Shown one piece after another: positions 16,446 through 24,074 of a DNA stretch of 64,000 nucleotides. A model generated the notes under the pieces. That model was not told the origin of the DNA. It saw nothing but the letters and a program-made list of their open reading frames with translations, and made no database searches. How positions within the stretch are numbered: position 1 is the first letter of the stretch; the number at the start of each line of letters is the position of its first letter. This DNA comes from CAZSDU01 sp964605775 (GTDB lineage: Bacteria > Bacteroidota > Bacteroidia > Bacteroidales > FEN-979), in contig CAZSDU010000001.1 in the NCBI GenBank assembly GCA_964605775.1, positions 1-64,000 of the forward strand, in the 5' to 3' direction. Both the position numbers and the translations under genes were made by a program.

Positions 16446-17606
16446 ATGAGCGATCTGATTTACCTCGACAATTCCGCGACAAGTTTCCCTAAACCAGATG
16501 TGGTTTATGATTTCATGTGTAACTTCTACCGCAGGCATGGGGTAAGTCCGGGACGCTCAGGCTTTGATGCAGCCATAGAAACCGAGGAAGTGGTTCATGC
16601 CACACGGAAAATGCTTACCGAGCTGTTTAACGGTGATGATCCCAACCGTTTGACGTTCAGTTATAACGCCAGCGATTCCCTGAACATGATTTTACAGGGT
16701 CTGGCCGAAGCCGGTGATCATGTGATCACAACCATGCTTGAGCATAATTCCGTGCTCAGGCCGTTGTACCACCTGAGCCTCAATAAGCTTATCGAAGTCT
16801 CCCATATTCCCTTCGATGGACATGGTTATGTGGATCCCCGGGACATTAAAAAAGCAATGCGAAAAAATACGAAAATGGTGGTTGTCAACCATTGCTCCAA
16901 CGTCATCGGGACCGTACAACCCCTTGCGGAAATCGGAAAAATATGCCGGGAGGCGGGTATACTGTTTATCGTTGACAGCAGTCAGAGCGCAGGAGCGATT
17001 CCCATCGACATGAAAGCTATGTATATTGATGTACTGGTATTCACCGGACATAAATGTCTGATGGGTCCCACCGGGATAGGCGGATCATATGTAATGGAAA
17101 ACGTTCCTGTGAAAGGGACACGTTTTGGGGGTACAGGAGTGCGTTCTGCTCAAAAAACCCATTTAATGGAATTCCCTTACCGTCTTGAATGCGGGACCCT
17201 TAACCTCGTGGGGGTTGCCGGTCTGCATGCAGGTCTGAAATGGGTGCTGGAGCAGGGCATGGAAAAAATTCATCATCAGGAAATCATGCTGTGGGATAAA
17301 CTCCGGAGAGGTGTTCAGGCCATCAAAAACGTGACAACATATTGCGCAGAAAGCCCTGAAAACCAGAATCCCGTGCTGAGCCTGAACATTGATGGTTTTG
17401 AGTCAGGCGATGTGGGCACCATGCTTGATGTGGATTACAACATCGCCTGTCGTACCGGATTACAATGTGCGCCCTTGGTGCATGAAGGACTGGGCACGGA
17501 TAAAATTCACGGCACGGTCAGGCTGAGTGTCGGTCCCTTTAATACGGAAGAGCATATTGATGCTGCGATAGAGGCGATAAGCGAAATTGCTTCTATCCGG
17601 AGATAA
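16446..17606 (+). CDS. Cysteine desulfurase family protein (EF2568-type class V PLP enzyme)
   Basis: A 386-residue fold-type I PLP enzyme. It has the N-terminal YLDNSATSFPKP, a histidine before the PLP ring (EHNSVLRP), the lysine in FTGHKCLMGPTG and the active cysteine loop NIACRTGLQCAP, which are hallmarks of cysteine desulfurases that pass sulfur as a persulfide. It belongs to the EF2568-like subgroup. It follows the DsrK-like gene by 38 bases, so it may load sulfur onto DsrC or the TusA encoded at 26413. It is cytoplasmic. Confidence 0.88.
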   Translation: MSDLIYLDNSATSFPKPDVVYDFMCNFYRRHGVSPGRSGFDAAIETEEVVHATRKMLTELFNGDDPNRLTFSYNASDSLNMILQGLAEAGDHVITTMLEHNSVLRPLYHLSLNKLIEVSHIPFDGHGYVDPRDIKKAMRKNTKMVVVNHCSNVIGTVQPLAEIGKICREAGILFIVDSSQSAGAIPIDMKAMYIDVLVFTGHKCLMGPTGIGGSYVMENVPVKGTRFGGTGVRSAQKTHLMEFPYRLECGTLNLVGVAGLHAGLKWVLEQGMEKIHHQEIMLWDKLRRGVQAIKNVTTYCAESPENQNPVLSLNIDGFESGDVGTMLDVDYNIACRTGLQCAPLVHEGLGTDKIHGTVRLSVGPFNTEEHIDAAIEAISEIASIRR

Positions 17607-17619
17607 ACCGAAAAGCAAC

Positions 17620-19341
17620 TTATTTCGTAATCTTAGTTTTTAGTTCCTTTAAGATGGCTTTTGCCTTTTCATCATTGGGATCAATCGCCAGCACTTTCTG
17701 ACAAAAATCCATGGAGGTAATGCCGTCTTTCTGGTCTTTCGACTGGTAATATTGAATCAGGTAATAAAAGGCCAGATAAGAATAGGACTCCTTTAATTCC
17801 TTGCTGTATTTGACGGTATCAGACTGGGCTTTTTCGATCATGATTTCGAACACGGGTTTGGCCAGCCCAAGTTTGCTGTCAGTATCTATATTTACCAAGG
17901 CATAGGCCCTCCAGGAATAGCCAGGCATATAATCCGGGACCAATTGGTTGAAATAAGCCAGTACCGAATCGGCCTTAGGATATTCACGCATGTTGTAGTA
18001 CAGCTTCCCAAGCGAATAATAATCGATGGGCTCAGCCTTGTCGGCTTGAATTTTCATGAGGAATATCTGTTCGGCTTTATCATATTTTTTCAAGCGGGTG
18101 AATGAAAAAGCGATTTCAGATAAAACACCCGCCTGCAGGGTATCCTGGTAATAAGCGAGCAACAATTGTTCAGCCGCTACGGAATCCAGGTTGTTTTTGG
18201 ATAAAATCCGCCCATAGTACAACAGATCAGCCGTTCTCACCGCAGCGGAATCCGCACGGGCGAGGAAGGTTCTGATCGCTTCCAGCGCGGCTCCGTACTG
18301 GGCTGTTTCAAAATAAGCATAAGCCAGCGCACGGTTGTAATCATTGTTGGATGAATCCATATTGCGGATGGAATTCAGCTGAGTGATGGCTTCTTGGTAA
18401 TCCTGAAGTTCCATCAGTGTATTGATATACTGTATTCTTGCCGATACATTCCCTTTCGAGAGTTCCAGAAACTTTTGAAAATTCTTTCTGGCTTCTTCCT
18501 TACGGCTCAGTTTTGAAAGCAGAAAGCCCATTTCCCGGTAGGCCGGAGCATAGTTGGAATCCATGTCAATGGCTTCTTTGTAATAGCCCAGGGCCATATC
18601 GTATAATCTCGCCCTCACCCACACATGTCCTATCCTGAGTTTGGCTCTGGCTGAAGAGGGATTCATGACCTGGGCAATCTTGTAATTCTCAATGGCCATA
18701 GAACCTTCGTTGGCCATGTAAAAATAAGCATCCCCCCTGGTCAGATACAATTCGAAGTTCTTATTATCCAGCTCCTCTGCCTTTTTCAGCCAATCAAGCA
18801 CCATGGTGGTATCCTTCTTGCCTAAAACTTTAACATAGGATTCTGCCACTTTGATATACACCGCTGACTGATCTTTTTTTGAAATTTTAGATGTTTTATT
18901 GATCTTGGATGGAAGCAATGAAAATGCTTTCTGAAAAGAGGCCTGAGCTGCCTCTTTTTGTTGTTTAATCAGATTGATCCTGCCCAGCCCGATATAATTC
19001 AATGGATTCAGGGAGTCTTTTGAAATCCCGGTGTTAAAAACAAGGGCGGCAGAATCCACCAGTGATTTATAAGTCAGGTTCTGGGGATCAGCGTAAAATT
19101 TCTGGAGAAAATTATCCCCGTAATAAAAATATAAGGTCACGTCGGCAGGATCTTTCCGGATCAGGTCGCGAAACAAAATTCCGGCTTCCCTGAAGTTTTC
19201 ACTTCTGGTCAGTCCAACGGCAGTTTTGAGATCCTGGGCAAATGTTTTCTCTGAAAAAAGAAAGAACAAGAAGAATAAAACGCAAATCTGTTTGAAAAAA
19301 TAATTTTTTTGCACAAAGCCTCCATTTTCTAATGATGTCAT
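17620..19341 (-). CDS. Secreted TPR-repeat protein
   Basis: A 573-residue protein with a hydrophobic signal sequence (ICVLFFLFFLFSEKTFAQ) after a short N-terminal extension, then repeated 34-residue TPR units through almost the whole length (for example AYREMGFLLSKLSRKEEARKNF and YYSLGKLYYNMREYPKADSV). It should be periplasmic or attached to the outer membrane and act as a protein scaffold. It starts three bases after the ferritin-like gene stop, so both are probably transcribed from the promoter at 19876. No specific partner can be named. Confidence 0.8.
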   Translation of the reverse strand: MTSLENGGFVQKNYFFKQICVLFFLFFLFSEKTFAQDLKTAVGLTRSENFREAGILFRDLIRKDPADVTLYFYYGDNFLQKFYADPQNLTYKSLVDSAALVFNTGISKDSLNPLNYIGLGRINLIKQQKEAAQASFQKAFSLLPSKINKTSKISKKDQSAVYIKVAESYVKVLGKKDTTMVLDWLKKAEELDNKNFELYLTRGDAYFYMANEGSMAIENYKIAQVMNPSSARAKLRIGHVWVRARLYDMALGYYKEAIDMDSNYAPAYREMGFLLSKLSRKEEARKNFQKFLELSKGNVSARIQYINTLMELQDYQEAITQLNSIRNMDSSNNDYNRALAYAYFETAQYGAALEAIRTFLARADSAAVRTADLLYYGRILSKNNLDSVAAEQLLLAYYQDTLQAGVLSEIAFSFTRLKKYDKAEQIFLMKIQADKAEPIDYYSLGKLYYNMREYPKADSVLAYFNQLVPDYMPGYSWRAYALVNIDTDSKLGLAKPVFEIMIEKAQSDTVKYSKELKESYSYLAFYYLIQYYQSKDQKDGITSMDFCQKVLAIDPNDEKAKAILKELKTKITK

Positions 19342-19344
19342 GAA

Positions 19345-19857
19345 CTATAGACGAAATTTCCGCATGTCGTCTTTCATCCGGTCAAGGTCATTCAGCCAGT
19401 CTTCGATATCCTGCTCATGTTCCGTTTCCTCGTTCAGAATGCTGACCGCCATCTGGTGGGTGGTATGATCTTTCCCATTTGTAAAATCGGCAATCTCCTT
19501 ATAGCGCTGTATCGCACAACGTTCTCCCCTGAGATTCTGATTTAAAATTTCTTCCACGTAAGGATCCGTGGGTTCCTCATATTCACAACGGGCAAATTTG
19601 GGCCAATCCGAAGGATTGATCAGGGGGGTTCCGCCTAATTGAATGATACGTCCGACCACCAATACCGCGTGTCCCAGTTCCTGGTCGGCATGAAGCAGCA
19701 GTTCAGGTTCGATTTCAGAACGCATGGGGCCTTCCATCAGGCGTGCCCCGATCCAGTATTGATAATAAGCCAGCCATTCTTCCGCCAGGGCTTCGTTTAA
19801 CATCTTCAGTAACACCTCTTTGTCAAGGTTCAGGATTTCTATGCCATGTTTTCCCAT
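19345..19857 (-). CDS. Dps-like ferritin (DPSL/thioferritin type)
   Basis: A 170-residue four-helix ferritin-fold protein. Metal ligands are visible in NEALAEEW, HADQELGHAV, NLRGERC and LNEETEHEQDIED. Two cysteines, one in KFARCEYEE and one in RGERCAIQR, lie near the ferroxidase site as described for Dps-like (DPSL) proteins, sometimes called thioferritins, which protect anaerobes and archaea from peroxide and iron. The ATG at 19857 is chosen because the in-frame TTG upstream overlaps the promoter box. The TPR gene follows at once. Confidence 0.8.
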   Translation of the reverse strand: MGKHGIEILNLDKEVLLKMLNEALAEEWLAYYQYWIGARLMEGPMRSEIEPELLLHADQELGHAVLVVGRIIQLGGTPLINPSDWPKFARCEYEEPTDPYVEEILNQNLRGERCAIQRYKEIADFTNGKDHTTHQMAVSILNEETEHEQDIEDWLNDLDRMKDDMRKFRL

Positions 19858-19875
19858 AATCGTTGATTTTTCTTT

Positions 19876-19883
19876 CAAATATA
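19876..19883 (-). promoter_or_regulatory. -7 promoter box of the ferritin-like gene
   Basis: The minus strand reads TATATTTG, a match to TAnnTTTG, 18 bases before the ATG at 19857. No clear TTG is found at the usual distance upstream. Confidence 0.5.
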
Positions 19884-19898
19884 CAACATTTTCAAATT

Positions 19899-20714
19899 TC
19901 AGTGATCCAAAGGGGAAGAAATCGTAAAAACCCCTTTCCCGTTTTCTTTCACGATCTGCATGGCCGCCTGGTTTTGCATAATGGCTCCGCCCCAGCGATT
20001 GAAATCAAAGACATGGGGTTGATCAAACCAGTTTTCGATGTTCATGTTCATCTGGAATGTTTTGATTTCTTTATCCTGAATGGTAAAAGCCGATGAAGGC
20101 AGGTTCACGGAAAAATAATTCTGAACAAAAGCATAGATGGAATCCACATCATAAGTCGTTCCATGATAAAGCTGGCCAATCCCCAGATGGAAATTATATA
20201 ACTGGTAAGTCCCTGTGGTATCTATCCATTGACCATTGATCATCAGATAATGATACCCTCCCCCCAACACCTCAGGCCAGAACATATTGACCTCCGGTGG
20301 ATTGACGAACATGAAGGATTTGTTTTTCTCTTGTGTAATGCCGAAAATAAAAGTAATGGAATCATAATCGCCCGGCGGAATGGGATCAAAAATCTCTATG
20401 GTTTTGCTTCCCGGGATGTTCTCGTCAATATAAAAAATGTCCTTCCAGTCATCCACCAGCGTATGGGTTCCGTCGGATTTAAAAAAGGTGATGTCGGAAA
20501 TGAAATACATCACTTCCGTGATCAGATATGGATTCCCTGCTGCATTGGTATCTATGATTTCATACTCTTTTAAGGGCAGTCCATGAACAAGATGCCGGAT
20601 TTGAAAAATCACCTTACCGGAAGGCAGAGGGGGAAGGGGATCATCTTTTTTACAGGAATGAAAAAACAAGCCCAGGGCGAACAAAGCTATGAATAGACTA
20701 AAATAGTGGCGCAT
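19899..20714 (-). CDS. MbnP-family copper-binding lipoprotein
   Basis: A 271-residue lipoprotein with lipobox LFFHSC (Cys21). The mature part resembles the MbnP family of periplasmic copper-binding proteins, with conserved segments FQIRHLVHGLPL, YFISDITF and PPGDYDSITFIFGI. In other bacteria MbnP genes lie next to TonB receptors and MbnH cytochromes. Here an OprC-like receptor gene lies 23 bases upstream on the same strand, so the pair probably handles copper at the outer membrane. No MbnH cytochrome is present. Confidence 0.75.
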   Translation of the reverse strand: MRHYFSLFIALFALGLFFHSCKKDDPLPPLPSGKVIFQIRHLVHGLPLKEYEIIDTNAAGNPYLITEVMYFISDITFFKSDGTHTLVDDWKDIFYIDENIPGSKTIEIFDPIPPGDYDSITFIFGITQEKNKSFMFVNPPEVNMFWPEVLGGGYHYLMINGQWIDTTGTYQLYNFHLGIGQLYHGTTYDVDSIYAFVQNYFSVNLPSSAFTIQDKEIKTFQMNMNIENWFDQPHVFDFNRWGGAIMQNQAAMQIVKENGKGVFTISSPLDH

Positions 20715-20737
20715 GATAAGATCATATTATGAAATAC

Positions 20738-22897
20738 CTATAATTTCAAATGAACTGCAAAATGGAAAACCCTTCCGGGCTCGTACAACCTGTCGGTACT
20801 CCCGACTATCCTCCGGTTAAGGTGTTCATAATAGGGAGTATCGCAAATATTATCGACCCCGGCCACAAAAGTAGCATAACGGCATGGGGAGTAAGTGAGG
20901 GAAGCTGCCCCGGTGACGAATCCCGGGGTTTTTTGTTCGCCGTAAGACTGGGAAACCCGGTTTTGGGGACTGACCAGCCTGATTGAAATCAGAGGAATGA
21001 GTTTCCCTTTTAAAAATTTATAGGAAAATTGCACATTCCCTTCCAGGGGAGGGATTTCAGGTAAAGGATCATGCTTTATGGTTTCCTGGCCTGTGACCTG
21101 GCCTCCGCTGACAATATATTTGATGGCTGTTGGCTGGGTTCCATAAGTAGCGGCTGCACTGGCCACGACATTCCATCTCCGGGAAGCGGGTGACTGATAA
21201 GTTAATTCAAATCCTGTCAGATAAACCATTGCTGCATTCGTGAACTGTTTGACTCCCGGAGATCCCTGGGTTGAGGGTTTAATGACAGCAGGCGGAAGGG
21301 CTTTCCCGATGATGTAATCGGTCACCAGTGAGAAAAAGCCGGAGGTGGTAATGCTGCCTGCATCCCTGAAAAGCATAGTGAAGGAAAGATCCACCTGGTG
21401 ATTTTTTTCCGGCTTTAACTGAGGATTCCCCAGATAGTCATAAGCATCATACTGCACCGGCATCAATTTGATGAAGCGTTCCAGCAAGGATGGACTTCGG
21501 GTTCCCCTGCCCAATGAGGCGCTGAGACTTAACCATGACGTCAGTTTCTTTTTTATCCCCAGACCAAAGCTGACATTAAAAAAGGAAGAATTCAGCTCAT
21601 CAAAATAATGAACCTCCTCTGTGACCAGGCGGAAAGTATCCCCTGAAGTCGCGGCATTATAATCCAACCTGAGCGCAGCCGTGAAATCAAAATTCTTAAC
21701 AGGAATCCGACATTCGGTAAATACTCCGATATTGTTGATGACTGCATTTCGCCATACGTTTGCATGTTTGACCGAGATAAAGGTATCCCCCTCCATGACC
21801 ATTTTCATGCTCATTTGTTTATCTCCATCCTTGTAAATATGCTCAAAATCAAGGCCCGGGTTAATTTTAATATTTCCTGTCTTCAGTCTGCCACTCAGTT
21901 TTCCTCCTGCATTCCAGGCATCTACTGTTGTCACCGCCTGCATGATTGCACTGGCCGGCCGGTTCAGGTTATCCATCACATGATGCACGGGTGCAAAATA
22001 GGCCTGAAACTCCAACGCTTGCCAGGTCCCGCCTATATTTTCAAGCTTGTAAAACAATGAACCCACCTGGGTTTTGTCCATTCTTTCATCCATGGGGAGT
22101 GCAGGAAAAAGAACGTTCCTGCCTTCATCATAAGCATAGTTCAGGATGAGCTGATGTTTTTTTCTGAATACAAACCCAATTCCGGCCGTGAAATACCTTT
22201 TCTGAAATGAAGTATGATACAGCACATGATTCCCGGCCGTATAACTGCCATACCCTTTAAAACCTCCGCTTGCATTGAAAAACACTTTGGAATTCCCACC
22301 CCACAGTCCGATATGTTCCCTTTGCCCGTTCCAGTTGGTCTCGAAACCGTACAGGAATTCACCATGAATTTCCGGTTTTGCATAAGGTTGAGGTAATTCT
22401 GTTCTCAGATTGATCAGGGCGCCAAGCACCGGTCCGTATTTCAACCCATAGGGACCCTTGATGACCTCAATTTCCCTGATGTTATCCGGCTCCACATGGG
22501 AAGCCACCGGATCCATCCGGTTGGGACAACCCCCTTCGATCTTCACCCCATCGTTGAGCAAAACCGTAACCTGGTTGTATTTAAAACCCCTGACCACGGG
22601 ATCAAGGGCTATGCCTCCCTTGCGGATTCCTGAAACATTGGGTTCCATCCTCAGGAAATCACCGACATCGCGAATAGACTGATATTCTATGCGATCAAGG
22701 CGAATAATGTTGGCCGGGAAATAGTTTGTTTTTTGTCCAAGGATCTCCACTTCCCCTAACTGAAGGGTGTCACTGCTGATTTGCGACATAACCGGATTTC
22801 CCGGAAATACGGAAGAGATAAAAAGCAGGAATAAAAAAATCAGGGAATCATGCCGGGACTGATCAATGGTGATGATTTTCACATCCTTTGTGTTCAT
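20738..22897 (-). CDS. TonB-dependent receptor, OprC/NosA-like (copper)
   Basis: An outer-membrane receptor of about 719 residues with signal sequence (SLIFLFLLFISSVF), plug domain and 22-strand-type barrel ending in an aromatic strand (FHFAVHLKL). The plug has GGCPNRMDP: Cys124 and Met128 form the CxxxM pair that binds copper in Pseudomonas OprC. An HHVMD segment (His306-x-Met308) matches OprC's HxM pair. This makes copper the likely cargo, together with the MbnP lipoprotein downstream. I use the ATG at 22897, which has GGAGG upstream. An ATG at 22915 is possible. The start overlaps the NifX remnant. Confidence 0.85.
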   Translation of the reverse strand: MNTKDVKIITIDQSRHDSLIFLFLLFISSVFPGNPVMSQISSDTLQLGEVEILGQKTNYFPANIIRLDRIEYQSIRDVGDFLRMEPNVSGIRKGGIALDPVVRGFKYNQVTVLLNDGVKIEGGCPNRMDPVASHVEPDNIREIEVIKGPYGLKYGPVLGALINLRTELPQPYAKPEIHGEFLYGFETNWNGQREHIGLWGGNSKVFFNASGGFKGYGSYTAGNHVLYHTSFQKRYFTAGIGFVFRKKHQLILNYAYDEGRNVLFPALPMDERMDKTQVGSLFYKLENIGGTWQALEFQAYFAPVHHVMDNLNRPASAIMQAVTTVDAWNAGGKLSGRLKTGNIKINPGLDFEHIYKDGDKQMSMKMVMEGDTFISVKHANVWRNAVINNIGVFTECRIPVKNFDFTAALRLDYNAATSGDTFRLVTEEVHYFDELNSSFFNVSFGLGIKKKLTSWLSLSASLGRGTRSPSLLERFIKLMPVQYDAYDYLGNPQLKPEKNHQVDLSFTMLFRDAGSITTSGFFSLVTDYIIGKALPPAVIKPSTQGSPGVKQFTNAAMVYLTGFELTYQSPASRRWNVVASAAATYGTQPTAIKYIVSGGQVTGQETIKHDPLPEIPPLEGNVQFSYKFLKGKLIPLISIRLVSPQNRVSQSYGEQKTPGFVTGAASLTYSPCRYATFVAGVDNICDTPYYEHLNRRIVGSTDRLYEPGRVFHFAVHLKL

Positions 22898-23037
22898 TGC
22901 AGGTCTGTCCTCCATCAGATATTTTTCCGCTAATGAAATTGATGACTGCTTCCTCAGCGGGGCATGAACAGCCCCTGACCACGGTAATCCCTATGTTCAT
23001 TGATGAAACCATGATGGAATGGAACTGCTATTTTCAT
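22863..23037 (-). pseudogene. Remnant of a second NifX-type gene
   Basis: An ATG directly after the stop of the intact NifX-type gene opens MKIAVP, the usual start of this family, but that frame stops after 27 codons. A second frame then gives GITVVRGCSCPAEEAVINF and a His/Cys-rich tail (CNEHKGCENHHH), typical of the end of NifX-like proteins, to a stop at 22863. The middle, about 70 codons, is missing. It looks like a deletion remnant of a tandem paralogue. The alternative is a 40-50 residue metal-binding peptide from the second frame. Confidence 0.5.
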
Positions 23038-23038
23038 T

Positions 23039-23365
23039 TTATTTGGGTTGATGTGACAATAATTGAATAATATCTTTTATCTGAATGTGCTTCTCAGGGT
23101 GAATAATCATCTGGATCTGTTTTTTATTCAGGAATTTCTGAACATTGGTGCCGAAATCCCCCGCGATAACCCTCATGACTTTTTTTTCCACCAACCTTTC
23201 CACGATCATCTGACCCATGCATACTTTGTGATCTTTTCCCGGGTTTTCAATCATTTCAATCTTCCCCGATTCATCATCATAGATAAAAAAACAGTAACAT
23301 TTCCCAAAATGGGGATCAACATAAGCCGTTTCAGAATTACTTTGAGAAGCAATGGCCGTTTTCAT
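23039..23365 (-). CDS. NifX/NifB-type Fe-Mo cluster-binding family protein
   Basis: A 108-residue cytoplasmic protein of the dinitrogenase iron-molybdenum cofactor (NifX) family: MKTAIASQ start, DPHFGKCYCFFIY, IENPGKDH and RVIAGDFGTNVQKFL. Such stand-alone proteins occur widely in anaerobes without nitrogenase, often beside Mrp ATPases and DUF134 regulators, and may carry Fe-S or metal clusters. The ATG at 23365 is used because the family begins there. It overlaps the end of the DUF134 gene by 29 bases, so the two are cotranscribed. Confidence 0.82.
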   Translation of the reverse strand: MKTAIASQSNSETAYVDPHFGKCYCFFIYDDESGKIEMIENPGKDHKVCMGQMIVERLVEKKVMRVIAGDFGTNVQKFLNKKQIQMIIHPEKHIQIKDIIQLLSHQPK

Positions 23366-23786
23366 CAGGCTTGAAGTTTTTATTGATTTTTTCGATATCC
23401 ACCGCATGACAAAGCGGACAGTTACTTTCAACAGGCTTTTGTGAGGTCTGGTTAAAAAATACACCGCAAGCCTGGCAATGAAACCAATCCTGGCCAAAAC
23501 AGGCATGTCCCCTTTCCAGTTCAATGGTCCTGGCCTCAGCCAAAGCCTGAGCTATTTTTCGCCTGGCCGTTTCATATAACCTTGTAAAAGTGGGTCTGGA
23601 AATATTCATGGTCTGAGCAGCCTCCGACTGGGTCATCAGCTCATAGTCACATAATTTGATTGCCGTATATTCTTCAAATAATAGAGAAACCCGCTCGTTT
23701 TTCCCTGCATAATATCCATAGGGTCTGAATCCCTTGAATTTCGGAGGGTCAAAAACCGTACGGGAATTTCTTGGGCGTGGCGACAT
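23337..23786 (-). CDS. DUF134 family DNA-binding protein
   Basis: A 149-residue protein. The N-terminus has the DUF134 start (RPRNSRTV, FKPYGY-like FRPYGYYAG) and a sigma-70 region 4-like helix-turn-helix (MTQSEAAQTMNISRPTFTRLYETARRKIAQAL). The C-terminus has CxxC pairs (FHCQACGVFF, CPLCHAVD) that could hold zinc or an Fe-S cluster. It is a likely regulator. Its promoter overlaps a 16-base palindrome at 23826-23841 that also abuts the divergent promoter, so I infer autoregulation. The same palindrome recurs at 34358. Confidence 0.82.
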   Translation of the reverse strand: MSPRPRNSRTVFDPPKFKGFRPYGYYAGKNERVSLLFEEYTAIKLCDYELMTQSEAAQTMNISRPTFTRLYETARRKIAQALAEARTIELERGHACFGQDWFHCQACGVFFNQTSQKPVESNCPLCHAVDIEKINKNFKPDENGHCFSK

Positions 23787-23803
23787 GGTGGAATATTGAT
23801 GGA

Positions 23804-23834
23804 CAAAAGTACAAAAAAAAATATTATGAACAAA
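23804..23834 (-). promoter_or_regulatory. Promoter of the DUF134-NifX operon
   Basis: On the minus strand TTTG (23834-23831), a 19-base spacer and TACTTTTG (23811-23804) fit the Bacteroidota -33/-7 consensus well. The -33 box lies inside the palindrome 23826-23841. Confidence 0.7.
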
Positions 23835-23849
23835 TGTTCATTATATTTG
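23826..23849 (+). promoter_or_regulatory. Palindromic operator abutting a TATATTTG box (DUF134/DUF5320 divergent promoter)
   Basis: ATGAACAAATGTTCAT (23826-23841) is a 7-bp inverted repeat with a two-base centre. TATATTTG (23842-23849), the -7 box for the DUF5320 and Mrp genes, follows at once. The palindrome also covers the -33 box of the opposite promoter, so one bound protein could control both directions. A near copy with the same abutting -7 box lies at 34358-34381. Confidence 0.65.
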
Positions 23850-23877
23850 CATTTTGGTTTCCAATAAAAAAAGAAGT

Positions 23878-24060
23878 ATGCCACATTTAAACGGTACAGG
23901 CCCGGATGGACAAGGTCCTAAAACGGGACGCGGGTTGGGGAAATGTAAAAATATTCCTGAACAAGAAGTACTTAAAAAATTGGGAAAAGGTTTAGGAAAA
24001 CGTCGTAAATCCGGTGGCGGAGAAGGTGAGGGAAAGCGCCTGAAATATAATCAACAATAA
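23878..24060 (+). CDS. DUF5320 domain-containing small protein
   Basis: A 60-residue Gly/Lys-rich protein beginning MPHLNGTGPDGQGPKTGRG, the hallmark of DUF5320 proteins, which are usually encoded beside NifX-type and Mrp proteins. The single Cys is in LGKCKN. The ATG at 23878 is preceded by AAGAAG and fits the family start. The in-frame ATG at 23854 lies too near the -7 box. It is probably cotranscribed with the Mrp ATPase gene 14 bases downstream. Its function is unknown. Confidence 0.85.
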   Translation: MPHLNGTGPDGQGPKTGRGLGKCKNIPEQEVLKKLGKGLGKRRKSGGGEGEGKRLKYNQQ

Positions 24061-24074
24061 CACATAAAATTACC

